Shown: positions 11,800 through 23,444 of the stretch, piece after piece
Position numbering within the stretch: the first letter of the stretch is position 1
Layout of the letters: each line of letters starts with the position of its first letter
NCBI GenBank assembly: GCA_029891385.1
Contig: CM057224.1
Span: 29,715,005 to 29,779,004 of the forward strand
DNA: 64,000 nt
Source of the DNA: Erythroxylum novogranatense
Taxonomy: Eukaryota > Streptophyta > Magnoliopsida > Malpighiales > Erythroxylaceae
Direction of reading: 5' to 3'
Made by a program: the position numbers and the translations under genes
The notes under the pieces: model-generated
The model's input: the letters and a program-made list of their open reading frames with translations, nothing else
Told to the model about the DNA's origin: nothing
Database searches by the model: none

Positions 11800-12907
11800 T
11801 ATCATCGAGGAATTCTTCCACGCTCACTTCTTCGAAGTCTAGGACCTACATTTGTCTAACCTAATTCAAAATCTCTCCCCTAGCTCTTAGAGATGTGGGG
11901 TACGGATCATGATAAGAACCACTCCCACTATCCCCTTGAGATGTGAGATTTAGAACATGTAGATTATCTACAAGTTCGTGGTTTAGAGATGGAAGACGAA
12001 CCTCATTCTCGATTTGGTTCTTTTGGGCAGAAAAAATCTCGGTGACTTAGCGAGTAACTAAATTCTCCCCCTCACCGAGAGTATCTGGTTGTAACTCATA
12101 CAAATCTAGGTCCTTTTTTATTTCGCCTATGCTTGGGAACTCATCCTCCAGAAACTCCATATTGCGGGAAGCAACTTCCTTCATGCCACCATTCGGGTGC
12201 TCACCATACATAACATAGCCTTTAAAATGTTCGGGGTCTCTTATAAACACCATTTTAGTGGCTTTTGAACCAAGTTTCCCATGTTTATGAGTTGGGTTAT
12301 GTATATAACCAGCTGAACCTCATGGGCATAAATGATCTAAAAAGGGCTTTCTTCTATTCCATAACTCATATAGAGTGGTGGGTACACTTTTACTTGGCAC
12401 ACGGTTAAGAATATAAGTTTTCGTCAGCAATGCATCTCCCCAAAAACTAATTGAAAGATGAGCGTGTGCCATCATTGACCTAACCATGCCAAGTAATGTT
12501 CAATTCCTACGCTTCGCAACACCGTTTTCTTGTGGAGTTCAAGGAATTGTTAGTTGTCTTATTATACCCTTTTTCTCACAAAATTCTTTGAACATATCAA
12601 ATAGATATTCTCAACAATGATCAGTCCGAAGAGTTTTAACTCTTCTTTCCAATTGTGTCTCAACTTCAGTTACAAAACGTTTGAACACATCAAGCGTTTC
12701 ATAACAATGAGCTAAAAGATACACATACCCATAGCGAGAATAGTCATCTATTAAAGTGAGAAAATAGATAGCCCCATGACGTGCCTTAACATTTATGAGT
12801 CCGCAAATATTAGAGTGAATAAGCTCTAAAGGTTTAGACACCCTTGAAGCCTTACCAAAAGGTTTTGCAATTACCTTACCAGCTAAACATGACTCACATC
12901 TAGGCAA
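11800..12907 (-). pseudogene. Copia integrase remnant (TE-C)
   Basis: The 12611-12907 frame carries CESCLAGK from the zinc-binding end and the start of the catalytic core (LIHSNICG, LTLIDDYSRYGYVYL). The first catalytic aspartate position in HSNICG is changed from the usual D to N. The frame stops near LRTDH. Downstream segments such as 12047-12253 (VFIRDPEHFKGYVMYG) are the C-terminal part in shifted frames. The gene is broken in several places. Confidence 0.8.
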
Positions 12908-12991
12908 CTTAACCTTAGTGAATCAGTCTAAAAGTCCTTTTTTAGCTAGCCTACTCAATCTATCTTGGCTAATGTGACCAAGTCTAGCATG

Positions 12992-13500
12992 TCATTTAAC
13001 AGATTCAGAATCAGGATCAAAATATAAAACATAAACAGAAGATGAATTATCATAACAAACATCCAAATCAAGAATTAGAAAATCGTTTTTCAATGTAACA
13101 TGGCCAGAAATATTTCTATTATACATAATATTCAATCCATAATGATTAGAACTAAAAATGAATCCTGATTTCATTAAAGTTATAAGAGACACAAGGCAAC
13201 ATCGCACCCCGGGTGCATAGAGAGCATCATGGAGGAGCAAAGTATGTCCTCTGCGACACTTGAGTTGATATGTCCGTATTCCTATAAGACATCTTCTTCA
13301 CTACCATTTTCTAACATGACAGTTTGTGAACCCACCGGATACTGATGAAAGTCCACATAGCCAGCTCGATCCTGAACTATGTGTTTGCTTGCTCCCGTAT
13401 CTACAATCCAATTAGGAAGAGAATTAGCAACTAATGCATGAGAACAAACATATAAATCAAGATTTATGGATAAGAAAGGTACCTTTTTAGGTTCAGGACA
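12992..13500 (-). pseudogene. Copia protease and pre-integrase region (TE-C)
   Basis: Near 13400 the minus strand reads NWIVDTGASKHI, the copia aspartic protease active site with DTG intact. The frame 12992-13240 follows with LHDALYAPGVRCCLVSL, typical of the pre-integrase region. Stops near 13260-13300 and 13000 separate the pieces. Position between the zinc knuckle and integrase supports the call. Confidence 0.8.
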
Positions 13501-13503
13501 ATC

Positions 13504-14361
13504 TCAAGAAAAATGACCTTTCTTTCCATAATTATAGCACTTCACACGTGCCATGTTTTTCTCTCCTTCGCTCTTAGCCTTGTGCTTCTTGACAATATGA
13601 CCTTTTGGTCCATTCCTTTGAGGAGACCAAGAATCTTTCCTTTTATCTCGTTTAGCATTGTTTCCCATTGGTCTTTTGCTTTTGCTTTTAGCAACAAGCG
13701 CCATATTGGAGGAGTCTGATGCTTTTAAGCGATCCTCTTCCATTTCGAGGTGCCTAGTGATCTCTAAAAGTGTTTTGACATTTTCATTATATGTCAAAAC
13801 AAGTGTCACATTCTTCCAATGCTTAGTATGATCTGGAAGAGCCCAAATCACATTCAGGACTTGATCCTCTTCAGAGGTAGCCTGGCCAGCTACCTTAAGA
13901 TCACAAACCATTGCACTCATAGTTCGTAAATGTTCAGTCGTAGTACAAGTCGTATTAATCTCGTAGTTCATCCACTTGAGGTGCAAAGCACGAAGCCTTG
14001 TAGCAGATGTTTGATCAAAAATGATCTTAAGTTTGTCACACATATCCTTAGCAGTGGCACAATCCTCAAACTCTCCAATTAAATCTTCATGCATGAAATA
14101 CAATATAGTATAACATGCCTTACGATCCTTTTTGGACCAATCTGCATAAGCCTTTAAGGATGCTTGATATTGCTCACTAGCAGTATCAATATCGTTCCTA
14201 TCTTTGTCTTTGACTGAAGGCGCAGTCATTATTATGGTCAAATGTTCGAGCAATTCTCGTTTATTTAGAAGATACTGAATTTTCCTTTGTCACATATCAT
14301 AATTGGACCCATCCAATTTTTTAGTGGTGGACAAATCACCGATCAAGATTTTAGTTGCCAT
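13504..14361 (-). pseudogene. Copia gag remnant (TE-C)
   Basis: The natural start is the ATG at 14361 (MATKILIGDLSTTKKLDGSNYDM). A stop after that stretch (near 14293) leaves the long frame 13504-14253. It has the UBN2-type gag core (SKKDRKACYTILYFM, LHLKWMNYEI) and a basic tail. The zinc knuckle at 13500-13550 reads CYNYGKKGHFS, with the second Cys changed to Tyr and a stop before the last Cys. It would be nonfunctional. Confidence 0.88.
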
Positions 14362-14970
14362 ATCTACAAGTATATATAAACATCATATGAGACACAAATC
14401 CGAATAATTAAATTATAAAAAATAATCATCATTCATATCATAAGATTGAAATTTTCACTAAGCTCATAATCATCACTTATGACATAAATAAGAAAATTTT
14501 AATTAATTATTCACAAGAAACATATTCAAAAATGTATTTATTTTTATATATTTCATATGGTAAACCACTTAACATAACCGATTCATATGAAAAACATATT
14601 CACATTTTTATTTTAATTTTACATAAAACAAATTTATATAACTCATACAAAAAGGAATTAGGAATTTCTATAATTTAATTAACCTATTTTAATTTGACAT
14701 ATCACAAAGATGTAAAAATATATATTTAAAACTAATTTACATACAAAATGATATAAAACTCATTTATATAATATTATTTTACATATAATTCAAAATTACC
14801 CATAAAACACATTTATGGAATATTTCAATACAGATCTTACATATATAATTAAGGAGCCTTCACTGTGAAAGTTTCACTGAAAAGCCAATGCTCTTCTTAA
14901 TGGAATAAAGACTTATAATCATGCATAAAAAACGGAGAAAAAAAACAAAGACCCAGTTTTCATGCATACC
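14362..14970 (-). other. 5' leader of TE-C, left part; AT-rich, no gene
   Basis: This AT-rich stretch lies just upstream of the copia gag start and ends at the GTAAC duplication (14971-14975) of the inserted tandem element. It continues at 51141. No reading frame or regulatory motif is recognisable. Confidence 0.6.
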
Positions 14971-14975
14971 GTAAC

Positions 14976-16149
14976 TGAAGTAAATCACACATTAGTACAA
15001 TGCTTATAGAATGATAACAAAAACGCGAGAAGGGGGGTTGAATTGTGTATTCCCCTTTTGGAAAACACTTTCAAAACTATTTTGTTTAAAAGCAAGTTCT
15101 TTTACTGAAACTTCAGTAAGTTTGAATTAATCAAAACTTTGAAAACTTGTTTCAAAATTTAAGTAATAACAAAACTTTGAACTTTAAGAGGAATAGAGTA
15201 GAGAGAAGTTGACACATCGATTTTATACTGGTTCACCCCAAACCGTGGGCTACGTCCAGTCCTTAGAGTTCTTTCTGAGATTTCACTATCTTTTCAACGT
15301 TTACAAGTATTCTTTCTGAGCCTCTTCAGGTCTCTACACTCATTATTCTTTCACTCTTAGTCTCTGCAGGCTATCTGCACTACTTTCTTACAAAAGTATT
15401 TGAAACCTATTACAGTAAAATTAGCTCTCAACTAATTTGCACAATTGTCTTACAGACAAGCTTTTTCGTTCACGTACGTAAATTAATTTCTTTTTCTTTT
15501 TCTCACTTTCGCTAATTTTCGTTAACTTTGGCTAACTTTGCAATCTTTGACTTCGACTCATATTTATAGCCTTCGTCTGCAACTGCTTCTTGAATCTTGC
15601 TTCTTGAATCTTGTTTCTTGAATCTTTAAAGAAACGGTTCATCAGTTGAGTTCTGTAACTAACTCGAACTGACTCTTGCGTCTTCTTTTGAATTCCGCGT
15701 CTGCTTTTCTCCGTCTGTATTTTTGCGTCTGTCTTTCTGCATCTGTGTCTACGTTTGCATCTGCGTCTGCGTCTATTTTTCATTTTGCGTCTGCGTCTGC
15801 GTCTGCGTCTGCTTTTCATTTTGCGTCTGCGTCTGTGTTTGCTTTTCTACTTCTGCGTCTGTGTCTGTTTTTCTACTTCTGCGTCTGCGTCTGCATCTGC
15901 GTCTGCTTTTCATTTTGCGTCTATTTTTTTACTTCTGCTTCTACGTCTGTTTTTTTACTTTTGCGCCTGCGTCTATTTTTCTACTTTTGCGCCTGCGTCT
16001 GTTTTTCTACTTTTGCTTTTGCGTCTGTTTTTCATTTTGCGTCTGCGTCTGTTTTTCTTTTCTGTCTGTTTGTTTTCTATTTTACGTCTGCTTTTACTCC
16101 TTTATTATTCATCAAAATCATTTATATGTAATGTCATTTTGACTCAACA
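14976..16149 (-). repeat. LTR A of TE-D (3' LTR of unit 1)
   Basis: Begins TGAAGTAAATCACAC, ends TTTTGACTCAACA (1174 bp). Preceded by the duplication GTAAC. Holds a tandem array at about 15718-16090. It aligns by eye along its whole length with LTRs B and C, with scattered substitutions and array-length changes. Confidence 0.93.
15718..16090 (-). repeat. GCGTCT-rich tandem array in LTR A
   Basis: Six-base GCGTCT/GCGTCTG steps alternate with TTTTCTACTT and TTTTCATTTT blocks over roughly 370 bases, open in several frames on both strands because of the repeat; these frames are not genes. On the element's sense strand the unit reads AGACGC with A-rich spacers. Confidence 0.9.
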
Positions 16150-16163
16150 ATCTCCCCCTTTTT
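16150..16163 (-). other. Polypurine tract of TE-D unit 1
   Basis: On the minus strand AAAAAGGGGGAGAT directly precedes LTR A, the expected plus-strand primer position. The same tract precedes LTR B at 22349-22362. Confidence 0.85.
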
Positions 16164-16378
16164 GATGATAACAAATTATATACATAAAAGAAAACAAAAT
16201 ACAATGTATAAAGAGAAAAAAACTTATCTTCAAAAATCTTCTTCTTCTTCTTCTCTTCGACTCCTTTAATCACACCCTTTAATCTTCTTGTTTGCTTCTT
16301 CCATTCTCCTCTGCTCATTCTCTTCTCCCCCTATTTGTTATAATAAAAAAATGATCATTGACGATGACTCTTCATGAG

Positions 16379-18646
16379 TTATGCCATCATCTTCTTCATA
16401 TCATTCATCATCTCCTTTATCTCGTTGACTTCTCCGCGTAATTGGCTGATTTCATCTTGAAAGTCAAACGGTGAGGAGGGTTGATCATTATCTACTGAGG
16501 GTGCTGTGAACGCAAATTGTTGTAGCATATGCGTCCGAGGATGGAATGTAATCTTCTCTGATCGCAAATGTGGGTGGATGAACGAATAGATTAGACTCTG
16601 GAAGGTCTAAATCATAGGGAGCAGGTAGCATAAACAACTGTCTTCCTTGCAGGGGAATAGCTTCAGCTTCAATAGACAGTGTATCAAATAAGGGCCTAAT
16701 ACGCAAAACCGTCTATGCGACAAGGATTCAATAAACGCCCTCATTATCGATCGTCCCCTCTCGGACAAGATTCATACTTATCTCAGATAACTACAACTAC
16801 CTTCATCAGTATTCTCTTTCGAAGCGCATGCTGCATCAATTCGACACTCTTCTTCTTCAATTTGATCTGCGGACAGATGATCACTTATTTCTTCAGGAAA
16901 TAGCTTCATTTTCCCCTTATTCAAATCCAAAGGATATCTTGGCTGAATATCTGGTACAACTTTTATTACCGTCTTCTCTGTGATAGAATAAATAGTACAT
17001 GGTTTGTTGGTCATTTTTGTAGGGTATGGCTTTGTAACAGCATCCCTCAAGACATCATAGAAGATCTTTTCATCTTCTTTCAGTAAATGCCATGTGTCAC
17101 TATTTATCAAAATAGGTTGTACGACAGCAATTACCTTCTTCCTTGGTTGTTCACAGATGGTGATCACAGTCCTCCTCTTGGTCACAACTTCAACCATTCT
17201 GATCTTCAACTTGTCTCTTCTAAAAAATTTAGAGTAGTTGTATATGATCAGACCAGGTTCATCGGATTTCTCCTGTGGTTCCTGAACCAAGTTTCATTAT
17301 GCTGTTGCCTCTTGTTGATCTGTGCAAGGAATAGGTTGAACCATGCTAATCTCCACTTGTTCCTCCTGTTGGATAACAATGGGAGTTTCTTGAACTCTAG
17401 TATGCTTCTTCTGACTAACTTCCTCAGTAGTGGATACACTCTTCTTTCGACTAATCTTCTTATTCTTCTCTTCTGCTTCAGTCAGTCTCGGAGTTTTCTA
17501 AACTTGAGATTTTTTCTTCTTAGACTTCGATTTTCTCTTCTTCTCAGTCACTTTAGCCTGTTTGGCTGAGTCTTCTTATAGGATCGAGACTAGAGACCTT
17601 GTTGCTTTAGGTACGCAAGATCCAGGAACTTATATCTCACTCTGTTCTCTTGTTCTCCTCTCTTCCTGTTGTCGCAGAGTGCGAATCCTTGGTGATCTCC
17701 TCGCCTTTTTGGAAATCTCACTCAAAAGACTCTCTCCTTTTCGTTTCTGCGCACCTTCATCAGTCCTCCGGACTTTGCTCACGTCTCTTTGAGGACTCAC
17801 CTATTTGATCAACGGTCTTCCTGATAATTTTCTTCGTTCTTCGATCGACAATCTCACACTCACTTGAGATTTAGAACTTGTGGTGGGAGTTTTCTTCAAT
17901 AACCGCTCCCCCTCAGGTCTAGCTTTCATTGTCGATTCTGCTTCTTCTTTCACTACCACCTTCAAGCCCATTCTTCTTACCGTATCAGAGTTCATAGTAC
18001 TCTTAACAGATACCATCCTTCTGACTCCTCTGTGAAGAAGGACTCCGGATTCCTTAAAAATCCTTGTGAGCAACATGTCGTAAGGATAGCTGTTGGTATC
18101 CTTCATTCCCTTAACCATATAATGAAAAATTAAATATGATAAATCTATGGGACGATGATTTAGCAGATAGAACAAACATTGCTCATCCAGGGTGGTTACT
18201 AAATGCCTTGACCCGGCTCTTGGTAAAATGCAATTAAACAGAATTGCATGAAGAACCCTAGCCTTCGGGACCAGACTCGAGGTCTTCCTCTCCCATAGGT
18301 CATTCACTCCATATAGCTGTTTTCTCACATCTTCTTCCTTCATGTTAACCTGGCACATCCATCTGGCTTTGGTTGTTAGTATTTCTCCAACCGATAGACA
18401 TTCAGTTACCTTTTCCACTACCTCCTTTGTAACAATAATAGATATTCCATATACTATTGAGACAATCGTTTCATCGACCAGTTTCACATGCTTCCAAAAG
18501 TCGTACACCTCATCAGTATACACTGGTTCTCGTACCTGGAAGAATTTTCTCCATCCGGCTTCTACGATTTCTGGTTCGAAGTCCATGTTGTCGCTCCTCA
18601 GAGATTCAAAGTTCACATGTCTTCCATACATCATAGTTGACTTCAT
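16379..18646 (-). pseudogene. Extra ORF after pol, SIRE-type (TE-D unit 1), about 750 codons with breaks
   Basis: Three collinear frames (17801-18646, 16778-17290, 16379-16706) form one long ORF after pol. The first part (MKSTMMYGRHVNFESLRSDN) resembles the plant transposon-protein domain found in many plant retroelements; typical features are YGISIIVTKE, PKARVLHAILFNCILPRAG and PIDLSYLIFHYMVKGM. The middle (about 17300-17800) is Lys/Glu/Gln-rich. The third part ends in a heptad-like coiled coil (ISQLRGEVNEIKEMMNDMKKMM). No signal peptide or membrane helix is visible, so a true envelope role is unsupported. Function unknown. At least two frameshifts and a few stops interrupt it here. Confidence 0.75.
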
Positions 18647-18907
18647 TTGTTCTGAATCGAAACTATCTCTGGTAGGCTGTTCTTCAAAGGTAAAGGTGAA
18701 TGCAAGAGATTTTCAGTGAGATGAAACGTCTGTATTGGAGAGTAATCGTAATGATTTTAGTTTCAGACTACTCGTTGGGGTCTTATCCGGTGTGTTCTAG
18801 AATCATTGGGATCCTCAAGACTATGAGATTTTCCCTCTACAATTTCCTTGTGAGAGAAGTTACCACCAGAAACCATCGCTTCGACAATCGCTAACTTTGA
18901 CGATCTC

Positions 18908-19604
18908 TTAGCTTGACTGGTCATTTAACATAACCATGTTAAAGTTTCGTCTGATTTCCTTGAACCATTCTTCACTCAATGGCTTAGTGAAGATATCTTC
19001 CCACTAATACTCTGTTTCAACAAACTGTAGTGTCACCACCTTCCTCTGAACGTAATCTCTTAAAAAGTGATGTCTGACTTCAATATGCTTCACTCTTGAA
19101 TGCTGTATTGGATTCTTCGATAGATTGATTGCACTGGTGTTGTCGCAATAGATTGGGATCTCCTCTTCCTGAACTGAATAATCTTCTAGTTGATATTTGA
19201 TCCACAATATTTGTGAACAACAACTTATGCGTATATGTACTCACTTTCTAAGCAGCGGTTGATAGAGCGATTGAGCTTTGTATCTTGCTTGACCAGGAAA
19301 CTAGGTTTGCGCCAAGAAAGTGACATCCTCCACTAGTGCTATTCCTTTCAATTCTATCTCCAGCATAGTCTGCATCGCAATATCCGATTAACCTGAAATC
19401 TTTACCTTTCTCAAACATTAAGCAAAGATCAGTAGTACCGATTCCAATTATCTTGCCCTGCTGGTTGTCTCCGAAAGTCACCGATCCTCCCTTCTTATAC
19501 TGAAGATCTAGGAACATAGACCTTCTTCCCGTCATATGTCGCGAAAGACCATCGCCTAAATACCAACGGTGCTTGTCGCATCTTCCAAGGAAGGATATCT
19601 GCAA
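18908..19604 (-). pseudogene. Protease joined directly to RNase H, IN and RT deleted (TE-D unit 1)
   Basis: The 19248-19604 frame reads from the protease (KHRWYLGDGLSRHMTG, GGSVTFGDNQQGKIIGIGT) straight into RNase H (LIGYCDADYAGDRIER, LVSWSSKIQSSIALST). The junction lies near CLMFEKGKDFRL, about 19400. The DSG active site is changed to GDG. RNase H continues in shifted frame (19004-19207: IYCDNTSAINLSKN, VKHIEVRHHFLRDYV) to a stop at about 18908. Integrase and the whole RT are absent, roughly 3 kb less than a full copia pol. The same junction occurs in unit 2. Confidence 0.9.
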
Positions 19605-21222
19605 GAGAAACTATTTTATTCTTTGGTACCCATACTTTCTTGGGTCCTTTCTGGTTAGTAACATGCATATAATGAGTTCTTTGATGCCTTTTACTAATCT
19701 GTTGATGAAAACGAGTTTGGTAATGCCTTTCATTTTGAGCAGATGGTTTTATATGATTATGAGACTTATTACCCGTAAACCCTAATCCAATTTTATCACT
19801 CAGGTGTCTACATTTTCCTAGCATCTCATTCATTCTTTTAGTACTTTCAGTGAATGTAGCTAAATCAGATGAGAGACTTTTAATTCTAAGCTTCAACTGA
19901 TTTATCTCTTTGGATTTATCTACTACCTTCTTTTTCTCCTCAAGTTGTTTCTTTAAACAAATATTTTCTCTCTCTATTTCTTATGTATGTTTAATATTTT
20001 CTGCATACTTTTTCTTTAACAGTTTGTATTGTTTCAGAATAGCATGAGAATCCTCTAATAATTCTGAATAGGCTTCATGCAAGTTATCGTATTCAGAAGT
20101 TACCTCCTCATCACTTTCTTCTTCGGCTACTAGGCAGATATTAGCATGTTCAGATGACTCAGAATTTGTGTCTAACTCTGATAAATCTAGATCTTCCCAC
20201 ATTGCCATCAAGCTTTTCTTGCCTTCTCTACTCTTCTTTGGTTTCTTCCTTAAAGTAGGACATTCGGACTTGTAGTGTCCGGGTTGATTACACTCGTAGC
20301 ATATGATAGATGTCTTTTCTGGTTTGTCATCATCTTTGCTATTCTTCTTGAAGAATTGACTTCCTTTGGACTTGTTCTTCCACATCTGTTTTATCTTCCA
20401 GGAAATGAAAGATAATTCGTCATCTTCTTCACTTGACTCTTGTTCTGATTCGCTTGAGTCATCATTCTTCGATTCTTCTATCTTCAATGCTTTTGATGAC
20501 TTTCTCCTTCTTTGAGTCTTTTGGTTCTTCTGTTCGGCCTTCAGTGCTATTAACTTTTCTCGTTTGGGCTTGTCTTCAGCATCGAGCTTTACTTCATGAA
20601 TCTTCAGTGATCCAAGCAACTCGTCAAGCTTTAATACGCTCAAATCCTTCGCTTCCTGCACCGCTGTAACCTTTGGTCTCCACCTCTTCGGAAGACTTCT
20701 TAAGATCGTTCTTACGTGATCCTAGTTATTGTACGTTCTTCCAAGGGCTTTCAATCCATTGACGATTGTCTGGAATCTTCCAAACATTTGATCAATAGAT
20801 TCTTCTTCCTTCATCTTGAAAAGCTCGTACTGGTGCATAAGAATGCTTATCTTGGATTCTTTGACTTAGTTTGTGCCTTCATGAGCAATGGACAGTGTGT
20901 CCCATATATCCTTCGCAGTGTCGCATCCGTGAACTTTGTCATATTCACTCCTGCTTAGGGCACACGTCAAAAAGAACTTCACTTTAGAGTTGAGCTGAAT
21001 TCTCGCCTTTTGGTTAGCCATCCATCTGGTCCGTGGAATAAGATTTCCATCTTCGTCTACTGGTGTATATGGTCCATTTTCTATCACATCCCAAAGATCG
21101 ACATGAGTAGATACTATGAACAACCACATTCTATCTTTCCATTAATGATAGTCTTCTCTGTTGAATGCTGGAGGTCTCGTGACTGAGACACCTTCTGCAA
21201 TGTATAAATGTGATTCTGCCAT
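19495..21222 (-). pseudogene. SIRE-type gag (TE-D unit 1)
   Basis: Starts at the ATG at 21222 (MAESHLYIAEG). The 20866-21129 frame is the gag N-terminal core (LWDVIENGPYTPVDEDG, KVKFFLTCALSRSEYDKV). The 19981-20661 frame carries KLDELLGSLKIHE, a Lys-rich segment and an intact CCHC zinc knuckle (CYECNQPGHYKSEC). An acidic stretch and a tail (19495-19896) lead toward the protease. Stops occur early (about 21140) and near 20720; the TAG near 20720 is also present at the same site in unit 2. Confidence 0.88.
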
Positions 21223-21265
21223 TATCTTTAATCCACACTTTGCTACAGTAATTCTTGGATACCAA

Positions 21266-21277
21266 GCTCTGATACCA
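21266..21277 (-). other. Primer-binding site of TE-D unit 1
   Basis: Minus strand reads TGGTATCAGAGC two bases from LTR B. Canonical tRNA-iMet site. Confidence 0.9.
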
Positions 21278-21279
21278 AT

Positions 21280-22348
21280 TGAAGTAAATCACACATTAGT
21301 ACAATGCTTATAGAACGATAACAAATACACGAGAAGGGGGGTTGAACTGTGTATTCCCCTTTTTGAAAACTCTTTCAAAACTATTTTGTTTAAAAGCAAG
21401 TTCTTTTACTGAAACTTCAGTAAGTTCGAATTAATCAAAACTTTGAAAACTTGTTTCGAAATTTAAGTAATAACAAAACTTTGAACTTTAAGAGGAATAG
21501 AGTAGAGAGAAATTGACACAGCGATTTTATATTGGTTCACCTCAAACCGTGGGCTACGTCCAGTCCTTAGAGTTCTTTATGAGATTTCACTATGTCTTCA
21601 ACGTTTACAAGTATTCTTTCTGAGCCTCTTCAGGTCTCTACACTCAGTATTCTTTTACTCTTAGCCTCTGCAGGCTATCTGCACAACTTTCTTACAAAAG
21701 TATTTGGAACCTGTTACAGTAAAATTAACTCTCAACTAATTTGCACAATTGTCTTACAGACAAGCTTTTTCATTCGCATACATAAATCAATTGCTTTTTC
21801 TTTTTCTCACTTTCCCCAATTTTCGCTAGCTTTGGCTAACTTTGCAATCTTCGACTTCGACTCATATTTATAGTCTTCGTCTGTAACTGCTTCTTGAATC
21901 TTGCTTCTTGAATCTTGTTTCTTGAATCTTTAAAGAAACGGTTAATCAGTTGAGTTATGTAACTAACTTGAACTGACTCTTACGTCTTCTTCTGAATTCC
22001 ACGTCTGCTTTTCTCCGTCTGTATTTTTGCGTCTGTCTTTCTGCATCTGCGTCTGCGTCTACGTTTGCTTTTCTACTTCTGCGTCTGTGTCTGTTTTTCT
22101 ACTTTTGCGTCTGCGTCTACTTTTCTACTTCTGTGTCTGCGTCTGTTTTTTTAATTCTGCGTCTGCGTCTGTTTTTCTACTTTTGCGCCCGCATCTGTTT
22201 TTCTACTTTTGCTTTTGTGTCTGTTTTTCATTTTGCATCTGCGTTTGTTTTTCTTCTCCATCTGTCTGTTTTTTATTTTACGTTTGTTTTTACTCCTTCT
22301 TTGTTATTCATCAAAATCATTTATATGTAATGTCATTTTGACTCAACA
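21280..22348 (-). repeat. LTR B of TE-D, shared by units 1 and 2
   Basis: Starts TGAAGTAAATCACAC and ends TTTTGACTCAACA (1069 bp). It is both the 5' LTR of unit 1 (primer site on its left) and the 3' LTR of unit 2 (purine tract on its right). No target duplication borders it. Its array (about 22018-22290) is shorter than in LTRs A and C. Confidence 0.93.
22018..22290 (-). repeat. GCGTCT-rich tandem array in LTR B
   Basis: Same type as in LTR A, with fewer GCGTCTG steps. Most of the length difference between the three LTRs comes from this block. Confidence 0.88.
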
Positions 22349-22362
22349 ATCTCCCCCTTTTT
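22349..22362 (-). other. Polypurine tract of TE-D unit 2
   Basis: On the minus strand a GGGGGAGAT-ending purine run precedes LTR B exactly as in unit 1. Confidence 0.85.
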
Positions 22363-22552
22363 GATCATAACAAATTATATACATAAAAGAAAACAAAATA
22401 CAATGTATAAAGAGAAAAAAACTTATCTTCAAAAATCTTCTTCTTCTTCTTCTCTTCGACTCCTTTAATCACACCCTTTGATCTTCTTGTTTGCTTCTTC
22501 CATTCTCCTTTGCCCATTCTCTTCTCCCCCTATTAATTATAATAAAAAATGA

Positions 22553-23444
22553 TCATTGACGATGACTCTTCATAATTTCTGCCATCATCTTCTTCATATC
22601 ATTCATCATCTCCTTTATCTTGTTGACTTCTTCACGAAATTGACTGATTTCATCTTCAGAGTCAAACGGTGAGGAGGGTTGATCATTATCTGCTGAGGGT
22701 GCTGTGAACGCAATTGTTGTAGCATATGCGTCCGAGGATGGAATGTAATCTTCTCTGATCGCAAATGTGGGTGGATGAACGAATAGATTAGACTCTGGAA
22801 GGTCTAAATCATAGGGAGCAGGTAGCATAAGCAACTGTCTTCCTTGCAGGGGAATAGCTTCAGCTTCAATAGACAGTGTATCAAATAAGGGCCTAATACG
22901 CAAAACTGTCTGGACAAGGGATTCAATAAACGTCCCTGTTATCAGTCGTCCCCCTACTGAATAGTATTCATACTTATCTGTATAGATACAACTAGCTCCA
23001 TCAGTATTCTCTTTTGAAGCGCATGCTGCATCAATTGGACGCACTTGTTCTTCAATTTGATCTGCGAACAAATGATCACTTATTTCTTCAGGAAATAGCT
23101 TCATCTTCCCCTTATTCAAATCCAAAGGATATCTTGGCTGAATATCCGATACAACCTTTATTACCGTCTTCTCTGTGATAAGATAAATAGTACATGGTTT
23201 GCTGGTCATTTTTGTAGGGTATGGCTTTGTAGCAGCATCCCTCAAGACATTATAGAAGATCTTTTCATTTTCTTTCAGTAAATGCCATATGTCACTATTT
23301 ATCAAAATAGGTTGTAAGACAGTAATTACCTGCTTCCTTGGTCGTTCACAGATGGCGATCGCAGTCCTCCTCTTGGTCGCAACTTCAACCATTCTGATCT
23401 TCAACTTATCTCTTCTAAAAAATTTAGAGTAGTTGTATATGATC
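22553..23444 (-). pseudogene. C-terminal half of the extra ORF (TE-D unit 2), cut by solo LTR 1
   Basis: One open frame of nearly 300 codons gives the best-preserved copy of this half. Its readable starts are IIYNYSKFFRRDKLKIRMVEV and KGKMKLFPEEISDHL. It continues to LIEAEAIPLQGR-type sequence and a coiled-coil end (VNKIKEMMNDMKKMM). It matches 16379-17260 of unit 1, but without the frameshifts present there. The upstream half continues at 45911 beyond the nested Ty3 insertion; the short TGATC duplication marks the cut. No membrane segment is seen. Function unknown. Confidence 0.8.

Noticed and set aside
15532..16165. Several overlapping Phe/Cys/Ala/Ser-rich frames in the SIRE LTR (also at 22027-22341 and 50473-51139)
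   Set aside because: They are open in many frames on both strands only because of the GCGTCT tandem array. They are LTR repeat sequence, not membrane proteins.
16379..18646. A true envelope gene in the SIRE-type element
   Set aside because: No signal peptide, transmembrane helix, furin-like site or fusion peptide is visible; the end is a soluble coiled coil. I call it only an extra ORF.
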